This document shows positions 44,158 through 53,122 of a DNA stretch of 63,245 nucleotides, piece after piece. Source of the DNA: Bacillus multifaciens (GTDB taxonomy: Bacteria > Bacillota > Bacilli > Bacillales > Bacillaceae_G); the NCBI RefSeq assembly GCF_030756675.1, contig NZ_JAVBXD010000029.1, forward strand, positions 1 to 63,245, in the 5' to 3' direction. The notes under the pieces were generated by a model, which worked only from the letters and a program-made list of their open reading frames with translations, did no database searches and was not told where the DNA came from. The number at the start of each line of letters is the position of its first letter. The first letter of the stretch is position 1. A program made the position numbers and the translations under genes.

Positions 44158-44166
44158 GGCTTGTTT
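44143..44166 (+). terminator. Terminator of the YdcZ pair
   Basis: Ten-base perfect arms AAACAAGCCT and AGGCTTGTTT around ATTG, overlapping the stop codon (44155-44157), followed by CTTATAAATTT. It ends the YdcZ transcript. Confidence 0.78.
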
Positions 44167-44489
44167 CTTATAAATTTAATTGCATATTATTTTCTAATAA
44201 ATTCAACTTATAAATATCTAATTTCTCTTTCCACAATAGTTATTAAATTGAATAATAACAGGAAAATTTCCAGGAATTCTGATCATCTTATAAATCTCTT
44301 CTCTTAAAGATAGTTTGATTTTTCCATCTTTTTTGCACAATGATTGTAAAAAGAGGATTTATATAAGGCATAAAGAGAAAATACCTATTCGAGAAAAAGC
44401 AGTTTGTACAAATTAGTGCCTTTAAATTATTTACAAAGTTATGTAGAGAGAAAAAGATAAATCTACAGTTGTAATATTTAGTATATTTT
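44167..44489. other. Gap, nothing identified
   Basis: About 320 bases between the YdcZ pair terminator and the convergent lipoprotein gene. I find no gene, no strong hairpin and no repeat copy. Confidence 0.4.
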
Positions 44490-44978
44490 TTAGTTTGATT
44501 TGCTTCTTTCTTTGCTTAAGATGAAATCAACTACTACCTTAGGAGCATCATCTTTAAGCCTGTAACCTTCACCGGATTCTTTTACTACAGAAACCTTATC
44601 TTTATCATTAATTAAAACGAAAAGAGTTTCTTTTGAACCGTTTTTAAAATTAACTTCCATTTCTATTGAAGATTTTTTTGCCTTTTCATCAAAACGAGAT
44701 TTAATTGGTGTACCATCTTTTATAGTTTTGACAATATCTTTAATTAAGGATTCATTTGAAGTTAGAGACCTGCTTGTTATTAAATGACCATTATCCTTTT
44801 GTGATTTTAATATGTTTATATCTTCTATTTCGCTATCCTTTAGTAATTTTAATTCCACTTGTTGTTCATTCTCGTTTATTACTATAGATGATTTTGCTTC
44901 TTTAGAAGAACAACCGATTAAACTAAAAAGTAAAACCATTACAAAATAGTAGAAGTATTTTTGTTTATTATTTCTCAT
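44490..44978 (-). CDS. Putative lipoprotein
   Basis: A 162-residue protein with a lipoprotein signal: basic start, hydrophobic segment, lipobox SLIGC at about residues 19-23. The mature part is polar and probably adopts a small alpha/beta fold (KLLKDSEIEDINILKSQ, then GSKETLFVLINDKDKV). No family known to me. A possible partner or stress-linked role cannot be seen from the flanks. Confidence 0.78.
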   Translation of the reverse strand: MRNNKQKYFYYFVMVLLFSLIGCSSKEAKSSIVINENEQQVELKLLKDSEIEDINILKSQKDNGHLITSRSLTSNESLIKDIVKTIKDGTPIKSRFDEKAKKSSIEMEVNFKNGSKETLFVLINDKDKVSVVKESGEGYRLKDDAPKVVVDFILSKERSKSN

Positions 44979-45140
44979 TTTAAAATTCCCTTCCTCCTCA
45001 AAATACCATTATATAGTTATATATACAATTTTATCCGTAATTAAATTAAAATGCATCTTATTTTTTTGATATTATTCCATCTTTTCCTTTTTTATCCTTA
45101 TCAATAAAAATTTTCAGTGTTGTTGTTCTTTACTATAAAG

Positions 45141-45199
45141 ACTCTCCATGCCCATCACCTTAAAAATTTCTTTGTTCCCTAAAACGAGAATTTTGCGTG
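45141..45199. repeat. Partial inverted-repeat element
   Basis: Contains CATGCCCATCACCTTAA and then CCCTAAAACGAGAATTTT, matching the outer arm and the CAAAACGA core of the complete copies, but the other half is absent. A truncated member in the gap between the lipoprotein gene and a dead acetyltransferase. Confidence 0.5.
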
Positions 45200-45378
45200 T
45201 ATTTAGTCTAGTACTGTAAGATATTTGATTTTAGCAGAACAAATTTTTTGTTCTCCTCCGCATAAATGAGGATGTTGGTATGTATATAATATTCTTAGTT
45301 CAAAAAAGATGATTTATATAGATATTAATCGAATTATGTATCGTTACGATAAATTAATTAAAGTGAGGTTTTTATTTC

Positions 45379-45498
45379 ATGATTTGATTCATTACGGAAA
45401 AAGATGCAAAATCTTTTCTAAATTTACGCTAAAAAGTTGATGGGGAAACGGAATTTATGTTGTTTGAGGATGGAGAAAGATCTACTATAATTGAATAA
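45379..45498 (+). pseudogene. N-terminal remnant of a GNAT acetyltransferase
   Basis: An ATG at 45379 with GTGAGG upstream opens a frame that reads M-I-stop-FITEKDAKSFLNLR-stop-KVDGETEFMLFEDGERSTII-E-stop. The phrase ITEKDAKSFLNLRKKVDGE is the classical start of small B. cereus GNAT proteins, with TGA and TAA replacing arginine and lysine codons. The acetyl-CoA-binding part is missing. Two nonsense codons plus truncation mean the gene is dead. Confidence 0.72.
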
Positions 45499-45538
45499 TA
45501 AAATTTTATCTAAATAATATCTTATTCTTCTAATTCAG

Positions 45539-45724
45539 CTATTTTTGTTGTTCAATATAGGCATTCCGAATTTCATAAGTATCTCCTGGTTTTATCTGAT
45601 GCAAAATATCTTCAAGGCTAAGTAAAACATATAGAGATTGCTTTTTAACTGTCCCATTGTGAGCGTTATGCAAAATTGAACACTTATTTAGCGAAAGTGT
45701 TCTAGTTTTTCTTGACCAGGTCAA
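45539..45724 (-). CDS. Uncertain small open frame
   Basis: A 61-codon frame. Its C-terminal half ([20 protein letters not shown], then [14 protein letters not shown]) is protein-like, while the start (MTWSRKTRT) lies in the promoter region of the VanW-like gene and has no ribosome site. It is most likely a piece of a longer gene that has been lost, or a short gene with an internal start. Family unknown. Confidence 0.3.
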   Translation of the reverse strand: MTWSRKTRTLSLNKCSILHNAHNGTVKKQSLYVLLSLEDILHQIKPGDTYEIRNAYIEQQK

Positions 45725-45756
45725 AATATGAAAACGATAGAGAGAGAGGAAATAAA

Positions 45757-46591
45757 ATGAATATAGTGAACTTACGTCCTAAACAGCGGTCTAAGTATCG
45801 TATTATGCTAGGAACATGGTATTACTCTACAAAGAGGTACATCCAGTGGTTAGCAGACGGAAAAACATACGCAAAAACTTTACAACAAGAAAAGTTACCC
45901 TGTACAGCGATTCAGCACCGAACGATACTACTTCGTAAGCTCAAGGATGTAGATATGTGGTATCAACAGAATAAAGTTGTTAATTTAAAGATTGCCATTA
46001 AACAGCTAGATGGTATCGTCATTAGACCGGGAGAAATATTCTCTTACTGGCGTTTAATTGGTAAGCCTACTAGGAGAAAAGGGTATGTAGAAGGTATGGA
46101 TACTGCACTATGGATCTTTTCAAGCAGGCATTGGAGGAGGGCTTTGTCAGCTCTCAAATTTAATATATTGGATGACCTTACATACACCACTGACAGTAAC
46201 AGAGCGATATCGTCATAGCTTTGATGTCTTTCCTGATTCCAAGCGTACCCAACCATTTGGAAGCGGAGCAACTTGTTCCTATAACTATTTGGACTTACAA
46301 ATTAAAAATGAAACGGACCAATCGTATCAACTTCACCTTTATATCACAGATACACATTTAGTTGGCGAATGGAGAACAACCTATCCGCAGCTTTTTCAAT
46401 ATGAAATTTACGAAAAAGAACACTCAATTCAACCTGCATACTGGGGTGGTTATATACGACATAATGTTATTCAACGTAGAGTATATAGCCAACAGAAACA
46501 GTTTGTAGAAGATCAATACGTAACGGAGAATCACGCTATAATGATGTACGAACCCTTATTAGCTTGTAATAACGAGGAAAGTGGAAATTAA
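45757..46591 (+). pseudogene. VanW-family gene with a one-base insertion
   Basis: AGAGAGGA precedes the ATG at 45757. The first frame encodes the N-terminal VanW part (AIQHRTILLRKLKDVDMWYQ; KLAIKQLDG-like; RPGEIFSYWRLIGKPTRRKG) up to GMD, then goes off. The next frame carries GSFQAGIGGGLCQLSNLIYW and HSFDVFPDSKRTQPFGSG to a natural stop at 46591. Removing the A at 46100 restores EGMVLHYGSFQAGIGGG, the family core, giving about 277 residues. VanW proteins bind peptidoglycan-linked targets, but their role is unclear. Confidence 0.83.
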
Positions 46592-46740
46592 TATAGCACA
46601 CCAGTAGTTTATCCGGTTCTGGTGCAAAAAATACATAATGTCATTGTGTACACTGAAATTATGTATAAAAAGTACGTCACTCTTTCTTGTTAATATAAAA
46701 GAATAGTAACGTGCTTTTAACTTCAAGAATAGTCTAAATC

Positions 46741-46901
46741 CTTAAGTTGATGGATGTGAGGCCCCGCCACATATCCATCAACTTAAGAAACACATTCTTC
46801 CCCAAAACGATAAAAATGAACTTCGGTGCTATAAAAAACAAAAAATTTCCATTTAGGGGGTACTTTAAAATCTTAGCTTGATAGGCATGTGTTGTGACCC
46901 C
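46741..46901. repeat. Inverted-repeat element, copy 3 plus a half copy
   Basis: A half copy (46741-46765: CTTAAGTTGATGGATGTG) is head to head with a complete copy (46760-46901) that begins GCCACATATCCATCAACTT and ends TTAGCTTGATAGGCATGTG. The junction (46742-46785) is itself a long palindrome. The core CCCCAAAACGATAAAAATG is the family centre. Two nested or partial insertions in one place. Confidence 0.6.
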
Positions 46902-46908
46902 TTATAGC

Positions 46909-47619
46909 TTATTTATGTAATCCCTTTCCCTTAAACTCTTTCCAAATTTCTTCTATGAAAAGATTTGGATGACGGTAATTAGCACGATGTAAAAGGTCTA
47001 TATATTCAGAGTTATTTTTGAAAAAACGAGAAGAATATGCTTGTCTGAACGTTACGTTTGTAGCAGTTTTAAATTTTGGATCGGCAAAAATTAGTTCTTT
47101 TAACTGCTGTACTTCTTTATCAGTCTTTGCACGGCGATTCATTTTAATTTCTTCTAGTGTTTCCTCTGGTATTTCCTGTATCGCTGATTCAATAATATCT
47201 TCCAATGTTTCTTCATAAATAGAAGAGTCATCATCTTTAATGGTATGGTTATAAAATAGGAATCCGTCCTTTATATAATACATTAATAAACTATATGGTT
47301 TATTAAAATCGATATCTTTTATTGTTTTATTATGTTTAGCGATTTTCAATCTTATCTGTGATTGTATTATTTCTTCATATTCTTCGTACATACACTGATC
47401 TTCATCAGAAATAATATAGTTTTCCTCATATTCAAACTCATATTCAAAGAATAATAATTTGTTTTCTACATGAACTTGAAATTCTAGGAAATCTTTTAAA
47501 TTTGGTATTTCTATTTTGTTGATTTCTGAATCCAAATCTACTTTTCCCTCGATAAGAAAAAAACCCATATCTTGAGCTTCTTTTTTCAATTCATTTGGTA
47601 ATAATACATGCCTCTCCAT
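46909..47619 (-). CDS. Hypothetical acidic protein
   Basis: A 236-residue soluble protein, rich in Glu and Lys, with no signal or membrane helix. It has a strand-rich N-terminal half (LLFFEYEFEYEENYIISDED) and a helical C-terminal half with RRAKTDKEVQQLKEL and a final HRANYRHPNLFIEEIWKEF. GGAGG lies upstream of the ATG at 47619. I do not recognise the family. It lies between two repeat copies, in the eroded part of the window. Confidence 0.75.
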   Translation of the reverse strand: MERHVLLPNELKKEAQDMGFFLIEGKVDLDSEINKIEIPNLKDFLEFQVHVENKLLFFEYEFEYEENYIISDEDQCMYEEYEEIIQSQIRLKIAKHNKTIKDIDFNKPYSLLMYYIKDGFLFYNHTIKDDDSSIYEETLEDIIESAIQEIPEETLEEIKMNRRAKTDKEVQQLKELIFADPKFKTATNVTFRQAYSSRFFKNNSEYIDLLHRANYRHPNLFIEEIWKEFKGKGLHK

Positions 47620-47742
47620 AAATCCCCCTCCTAAATTATTTTCATATTTTGCTCTAAACTATGTATCATCACAAATTAATTTTCATATTTATCGATTCTC
47701 AAGTGGAGTAGAATCAGGAAAATGTGGATCTAACTACGATAA

Positions 47743-47875
47743 GGGGTATTGCCCCATCACCATCAAGCTAAAAAGAACGAGTTAACCCAAAACAATAAAA
47801 ACAAGCAAAATGTACAATTTTTTCGTTCTGGGGGAATTATGAGATATTAACTTTATGGTTATGGGGCATGTCACC
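47743..47875. repeat. Inverted-repeat element, copy 4
   Basis: About 130 bases: left GGGGTATTGCCCCATCACC then ATCAAGCTAAAAAGAACG, centre CCCAAAACAATAAAAAC, right CGTTCTGGGGGAATTATG then ATGGGGCATGTCACC. Left and right arms are complementary. Family traits as in copies 1-3. Confidence 0.65.
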
Positions 47876-47927
47876 GTAACAATAAAAATATTTTCTAAGA
47901 TACATTCTCAAATTATTTTGCTTGAAC

Positions 47928-48430
47928 TCATTGTTCATCTACTGATGAAAGCGAATTCTCTTTTATTAAGAAATGAATAATCGGCAACACTAAGAAACTA
48001 GCAAATGCACACATTATGCTAATAGCTAAAAATGTGTGCCCGTCTATCAATAACCAAGAAGCTCCCGCGGATGCAAACATCATTCCAATGTACATCGCTG
48101 AGCTATTCAGAACCATTACGGTACGTACCTCTTACTTTTGAACTTAATTCTGAAATTAAAACTGTTAATGAAGATTGTCCAAAACCAATTGCTGTACTCC
48201 ATATTATGTGTACAATCACCGCAAATATTACATGTTCAGATAACAAAGTGAAACTAATAACTCCAACTGCAGCGATACTAAGCCAAATGCTGAATCCTTT
48301 GACAAGCATTTCAATGACCACCTTATTCTCCCTACGGATGTTAATACTACCCTTTTATGTGTCTTTTGATATTTAGCAAAGCTAACCGTACAACAGAAAT
48401 AGTGGTAAAGTGATATATAAATCCCCCTAT
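47928..48430 (-). pseudogene. C-terminal half of an MFS transporter, frameshifted
   Basis: Coding sequence for the last helices of an MFS protein survives in three frames. Reading down the minus strand: YHFTTISVVRLALLNIKRHI, then VVIEMLVKGFSIWLSIAAVG to GFGQSSLTVLISELSSKVRG, then MVLNSSAMYIGMMFASAGAS to a stop at 47928. The breaks are near 48355 and at 48120-48129. The second is a 4-base duplication, GGTACGTACC, where GGTACC would be in frame. The N-terminal half is missing, so the gene is dead. Confidence 0.82.
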
Positions 48431-48490
48431 ATTGTAAGAGGCTAAACAACTGAAAGCAATGAAAGAGACCGTTGATAACAGTCTCTTTCA

Positions 48491-48868
48491 TTACGATTTT
48501 ACTTCACTCATTAAAGCATGTGTATTACCTTCTGTATCTTTAAAGAATGTCATCCATGTTTCTAATTGTCCCATTTTTGCTACAATATGTGGTTCATCGA
48601 TAAAAACAATTTCCTTGCTTAATAGATCTTCATAAGTCTCTTTTATTTTTTCAACTTGAAAATAAATGACTGAACTAGATTGAGCAAATTCCTCTTTTTC
48701 TGGAAGGCTTAAAAAGAGATGCAACCCGTTACATTCAAAGAATGCCATAGTGTCAGTATTAAATAGAAGTAATAACCCTAGTTTTTCTTTGTAAAAATTA
48801 ATTGCTCTATCTAGATCTTTAACTGGTACCCCAATTTGTCCAACTTTCTGAATCATAGTAGTTTCCAA
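48491..48868 (-). CDS. VOC-superfamily (glyoxalase/bleomycin-resistance-like) protein
   Basis: A 125-residue vicinal oxygen chelate protein: VGQIGVPVKDLDRAINFYKE is the first beta-alpha-beta-beta-beta unit and ETWMTFFKDTEGNTHALM the second, with Glu ending the metal site. I start it at the TTG at 48868, 7 bases after AAAGGGGA, six codons later than the longest frame. The ligands fit a metal-dependent isomerase or a binding protein; the substrate is unknown. Confidence 0.85.
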   Translation of the reverse strand: METTMIQKVGQIGVPVKDLDRAINFYKEKLGLLLLFNTDTMAFFECNGLHLFLSLPEKEEFAQSSSVIYFQVEKIKETYEDLLSKEIVFIDEPHIVAKMGQLETWMTFFKDTEGNTHALMSEVKS

Positions 48869-48919
48869 TGAGAATTCCCCTTTCAAATATTATTTCATTC
48901 TAAGAATATACAATTAAAC

Positions 48920-49783
48920 TTAGTTTTTCTTATCCAAAATCACCTTTTTTCGAAATTCAATAGGAGAAATCCCAACATGCTGTTTAAACATTTTGCTAAA
49001 AGATACAGGATTTTGTAATCCTAGTTCAAATGTTATATCAGTCATATTGAAATCTAGTTGTGTTAAAAGCTTTTTCGCTTTTCGAATTCTAAACTCTGAT
49101 ATATGCTGATGAGGTGTCTTACCATATATTTGTGAATATGTTCTTAATAAATGGTTTGGCGATAAACAAGCAATTTGGGCAATTTCATTCAATTTAATTG
49201 GTCTATCATAATAAGCCCTTATATATTCATGTGCGATACTAATCCTTCTATACAATTCTTCTCTTGTAGAATTACGTATTGCTCTTAATGATTCAACTTC
49301 TTTCCATGCGTCAAGATGTTCAAATAGAATGATTTGCATTAACTTATGAAATTGTTCTTCATAACCAACGGGATCATTCTTAAGAATAAATAAGTTCTCT
49401 TTAAATTTTGTTATTTGAGACAATAGAAATTTACTTGTATCATAAGTTTTTTCAAAGAATCCGATATCGCTCTTATCCTTAAAAGGATCGCTAAGAAGTC
49501 TATTATTTGATTCACTTAATGAGTTTAAAATTCCCTCTGCAAATCCCTCTCTAAAAAAGATACAAAAAGAATCTACTTCCTTTTTTTCATCAATTGAAAT
49601 AGTATATGATCCTTCATTTAGAAGTAAATATCTACTTTCCTCGACAGCAAAAAAACCTTTACTAGTCTTGTAATGTGCTTTTCCGTTAGAAAATGTTTTA
49701 ATAGATAATTGACCGTTCCCTTTCCAATAAAACTGCTTACTTTTTGCATGTAAAGCAAAATTAGTAGAATCCATATAATTCAT
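48920..49783 (-). CDS. AraC/XylS-family regulator
   Basis: A 287-residue regulator: a sensor cupin-like N-terminal half and, from about residue 190, a double helix-turn-helix (IKLNEIAQIACLSPNHLLRT and MTDITFELGLQNPVSFSKMF) ending GISPIEFRKK. I use the ATG at 49783, 8 bases after GGAG, not an earlier TTG at 49807. It is 51 bases upstream of the VOC gene on the same strand, so the two may be linked; another target cannot be seen. Confidence 0.88.
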   Translation of the reverse strand: MNYMDSTNFALHAKSKQFYWKGNGQLSIKTFSNGKAHYKTSKGFFAVEESRYLLLNEGSYTISIDEKKEVDSFCIFFREGFAEGILNSLSESNNRLLSDPFKDKSDIGFFEKTYDTSKFLLSQITKFKENLFILKNDPVGYEEQFHKLMQIILFEHLDAWKEVESLRAIRNSTREELYRRISIAHEYIRAYYDRPIKLNEIAQIACLSPNHLLRTYSQIYGKTPHQHISEFRIRKAKKLLTQLDFNMTDITFELGLQNPVSFSKMFKQHVGISPIEFRKKVILDKKN

Positions 49784-49980
49784 AACACCGTCTCCGTAAG
49801 AATGCAATTTTAATTTTCGAATAATTCAATTATACATAATAATGGAAGTTTAGCAAAAATCCTTTTACTCTCCTCACCAATCCCTTACAGACCAATTATT
49901 GTATAGTAAACATGAGAAAGGAGCGATCCTTACGACCACTCCTTTCCACTTTATATTTTTTAAACTATGATTTTACTTAT

Positions 49981-50817
49981 TTATTTCCAGATTTCATTTG
50001 CCCATTCAGGATGATCAATAAATGGATTCCGGTTATGTTGATACTTTGTATAGATAATTTCATTACGTTTTCGCTCAAAAGCATCAACGGGATCTTGTTC
50101 ATTCCATTTTAGTAAAACAGATAGCTTTCCCATATTGGGAGCTTTGTTATTGTTTACTTTATCATTTAGTTCCAAATCTACTTCACCGTTATCCCCTTCA
50201 TAACGAACAGCCATGTAAAATAGCATTCTAGCAATATCACCTTTTACACTATCACGAGGCTCCCAAGAATCACTATCATATTTACATTCTGTTGCTTCTG
50301 AATGATTCACACCACCGTTATCAAAATCCAAATTTCCACGTGAGCTATTTACAGATACATCTGTAGCTCTTAGATGATGAAGATCCGTTCCAGGCCCTGC
50401 AGCCGTCCCAAAATTACCGTGGGATTTCGCCCAAACATGCTCTCGGTTCCAATTATCGACTCCTGAACCATTTGTAAATTTCCCTTGCGAACGCCCTGTA
50501 TATAAGAGAAGTACATTATTTTTATTATTTGGATCTTCATCAGTATCTCTTAGCGCTTCCCAAACTGCACTGTATGATATCTTTGCATGATTATCAATAA
50601 TATTATGAAGTTCCTTTTTTAACTCTAAGCCCGTTTTCCCCTTCATGCTATTATAATATGTATCATCATAATTAGTTGAAGTTGCCCCTTGATTTACTTT
50701 TGAAGACGTAGAAACACCTTCACCATACACGGTATCTGTAAATGATAAGGATGCAGAACCTAAAATAAAAAATGAAGAAATAGTAAAGATAGCAAGTTTT
50801 GTATTTCGAAACATCAT
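49981..50817 (-). CDS. Secreted endonuclease I-like nuclease
   Basis: A 278-residue exported nuclease of the EndA/NucM/Bsn family. A signal peptide covers about residues 1-33 (KLAIFTISSFFILGSASLSF). The catalytic block is NREHVWAKSHGNFG near residue 125 and GTDLHHLRATD near 143, with RNPFIDHPEWA near the end, a family hallmark. It would degrade external DNA and RNA using Mg2+. I use the ATG at 50817, 9 bases after AAGGGGA, rather than the GTG at 50823 that is only 3 bases away. Confidence 0.9.
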   Translation of the reverse strand: MMFRNTKLAIFTISSFFILGSASLSFTDTVYGEGVSTSSKVNQGATSTNYDDTYYNSMKGKTGLELKKELHNIIDNHAKISYSAVWEALRDTDEDPNNKNNVLLLYTGRSQGKFTNGSGVDNWNREHVWAKSHGNFGTAAGPGTDLHHLRATDVSVNSSRGNLDFDNGGVNHSEATECKYDSDSWEPRDSVKGDIARMLFYMAVRYEGDNGEVDLELNDKVNNNKAPNMGKLSVLLKWNEQDPVDAFERKRNEIIYTKYQHNRNPFIDHPEWANEIWK

Positions 50818-51067
50818 ATACACAAATCCCCTTTAAAATTTAATTTTCACTCATTAACAAAAATAATTCTTTCCAAAAAATGTAAACGGTTTCACATTTA
50901 AGTAAGACTACTCGTCTACATGAAAAATATAATTTAATAATAACCCATATTTTTCAATTTAGTTATGCAATTATACATATTTGGTTACTAGTTAAAAACC
51001 TTCAGAGAAAACCACACAACAAAATGCTTAGCATCTAGAACCAAAATAATAAAGGTTGATTTTAGAG
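50818..51067. other. Gap upstream of the nuclease
   Basis: About 250 A/T-rich bases between the nuclease start and the IS66 fragment. I see no coding frame; a TTGATTTTAGAG block at 51053-51064 recurs at 52289-52300, possibly a trace of the same insertion event. Confidence 0.35.
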
Positions 51068-51253
51068 TTACTTTTTGTTTTCTTCACTTTTTTTCGGTAT
51101 TTTGCAACTAGATGATAAATCCATTGACCACGGTAAGACGTTATCAATTTCCTCTTTATTGATTAAATCGATATTGGGAAGCGTTTCAAACAAATAACGA
51201 AGATAATGATAGGGACTTAAATTGTTCTCTTCTGCAGTTTCAACTTTGAACAC
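51068..51253 (-). mobile_element. IS66 transposase C-terminal remnant
   Basis: A minus-strand frame reading FKVETAEENNLSPYHYLRYL, then FETLPNIDLINKEEI and NVLPWSMDLSSSCKI. The phrase with YHYLRYLFETLPNI and LPWS is the final part of IS66-family transposases (Tnp66 C-terminal domain). The rest of the gene is absent and the terminal repeats are not visible, so it is a relic that entered the region earlier. Confidence 0.82.
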
Positions 51254-51268
51254 CGCACTTTCCTTTCA

Positions 51269-52153
51269 TTATCTCAGCCAATTTACAACATCTTCAGCAA
51301 CTTCATTAGGTCTATCCCAGTGCATTAAATGCTCCGTTTCTTTATACAACTTAGTCGTTATATCAATATGTTTCTTAAATTCAACAACTTGCAATTCTCT
51401 TATTTCTAAATAATTATGAGGAAGATCACAATACAATAGGAGTATGTCATTCTTGATCTTGTGCAACTTCAATGTTTTATAAACCGTATACTGAAATTTA
51501 ATTACACCTCTAGCAGTATTACCAGTAGCATGCCATTTCACTTTCCCATCTTCTTCTCGCATTAAATCATAAACAGCACTTTCTATCAATGGTGACCATC
51601 TGCTGTAAACCATTTTTTCTGATTGGATGAATGCTTCTTTACTGTCAAAAATATATTCATCAAAATCTTTTTCATAATGGGTGATTTCTTCTTCTAATGA
51701 TCGCGGTGGACACTCTCCTTCTTTTGCATCTTTATATAGCTTTGCAAAATAATTCTTATTCATCTCACCATGATGATAACCGCCATCTAAAAGAACCATT
51801 TTACGAACCTTTTTAGGACATTCCGCTGCATAGTGAAGCGCAACGCTTGCTCCCCATGAATGTGCTAATATATGAAATGTTTCTTTTCCTATCTGCTCAA
51901 GTAATGCTACTACCCAATTTGTTAAATGGCATACACCGTAATCTTCATCTTTCTCAAAACTTGGTGTTTTCCCATGTCCAGGTAAATCAAACGATACAAT
52001 ATGATATTTATCTTTTAATAGTTCAGCTATCTCTATAAAACTTAATTTTGTACTTCCTAAACCATGAAAGCAAATAATTTGAGGGTTATTTCTATTTCCC
52101 CATTCACAGACACTTACTTTATAACCATTAAACTCTACAAAAAAGCAGTTCAT
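51269..52153 (-). CDS. Alpha/beta-fold hydrolase
   Basis: A 294-residue hydrolase. CFHGLGSTKLSF near residue 28 is the oxyanion loop, FDLPGHGKTPS near 55, the elbow is LAHSWGASVALHYA with serine 99, and TEHLMHWDRPNEV near 278 gives the catalytic histidine. Complete length and motifs; the gene shows no damage despite lying next to an IS66 relic. Substrate unknown; the family spans esterases and lactonases. Confidence 0.9.
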   Translation of the reverse strand: MNCFFVEFNGYKVSVCEWGNRNNPQIICFHGLGSTKLSFIEIAELLKDKYHIVSFDLPGHGKTPSFEKDEDYGVCHLTNWVVALLEQIGKETFHILAHSWGASVALHYAAECPKKVRKMVLLDGGYHHGEMNKNYFAKLYKDAKEGECPPRSLEEEITHYEKDFDEYIFDSKEAFIQSEKMVYSRWSPLIESAVYDLMREEDGKVKWHATGNTARGVIKFQYTVYKTLKLHKIKNDILLLYCDLPHNYLEIRELQVVEFKKHIDITTKLYKETEHLMHWDRPNEVAEDVVNWLR

Positions 52154-52365
52154 TTTCTTCTCCTCTATTTCTAATAAAATTAACTAGCGCATAGGCATGT
52201 TTACGTCAATTTCCTCCCTTTCTATAACAATCGCCATCATACCTGTTTTTTGTATTTGTTTCGTAAATGCCAAGTAACTTCATACAATAAATATTGATTT
52301 TAGAGCTACAGTTGAAGAACTTGCAATTTCAATTTGTTATTAACTATGTTGTAATTACACAATAA

Positions 52366-52875
52366 TCAATCTTGCATAATCAAACCATTTGGACGAAAAC
52401 GACTCATCATGATTTCATCAACCAATTTACCGTTTGCCTTCAAATTTCCTTTCTTTATTCCCTCTTCTCGAAATCCAAACTTTTCATATAAAGATTTCGC
52501 ACCGGGATTTGTTTCAAGAACACCAAGTTCCACTCTTTCAAGCATTAACCAGTTGTCTGTAAGATCGAGAACTTTTGTGAGTAATACTTTCCCAATGCCT
52601 TTATTATGATATTCACTATCTACACCCATAAATAGATCTCCTGCATGCGATCTCCGGCCTTGTCCTTGCGTTAAACCTACAAATCCAACAACATTACTAT
52701 CAAACTCTGCAACAAATTCGAATTGATTAGGTCCTAAATTACGAATTCTATTTTCCATAGCATCTACTCGCATACTTGGCAGGAAAACCATATATGGCAA
52801 AACTGCATCTTGTATGCAAATCCGATGAATTGCGCTAGCATCTTGTATTTGAACGGGACGAATAGTTACTTCCAT
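52366..52875 (-). CDS. GNAT-family N-acetyltransferase
   Basis: A 169-residue GNAT enzyme of the YhhY/RimJ-like group. VDSEYHNKGIGKVLLTKVLD near residue 89 is the acetyl-CoA loop, followed by VELGVLETNPGAKSLYEKFG (strand and helix). The start ATG follows an AAGGAGATG block. Some relatives acetylate amino acids or antibiotics; no target is evident here. Confidence 0.88.
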   Translation of the reverse strand: MEVTIRPVQIQDASAIHRICIQDAVLPYMVFLPSMRVDAMENRIRNLGPNQFEFVAEFDSNVVGFVGLTQGQGRRSHAGDLFMGVDSEYHNKGIGKVLLTKVLDLTDNWLMLERVELGVLETNPGAKSLYEKFGFREEGIKKGNLKANGKLVDEIMMSRFRPNGLIMQD

Positions 52876-53122
52876 GACAACATCTCCTTCAATAAAAAAT
52901 AACAGTATGTTGGAATATTCTACAAAACGTCCAAAGATTCCTATTTAGTCCTAACTCATCCTTTATATTTCTTGTCAAATTCGACATTTTTTTCTTTGGA
53001 ATGAAGGAACATTATAGATACTGTCGAATAGTCTCTTTGATACACTATACGGTATTCTAATGTTTAATTGACGCAAAAAACAAAGAGATCGTTAGTTTTC
53101 ACTCTTTGAAGGGAGGAAAATA

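Noticed and set aside
48228-48491. 87-codon frame over the MFS relic
   Set aside because: Its start and composition do not fit a protein; the real coding trace is in the adjacent frames.
52154-52260. 18-codon minus-strand frame ending MPMR
   Set aside because: Too short, with no start context or recognisable family.
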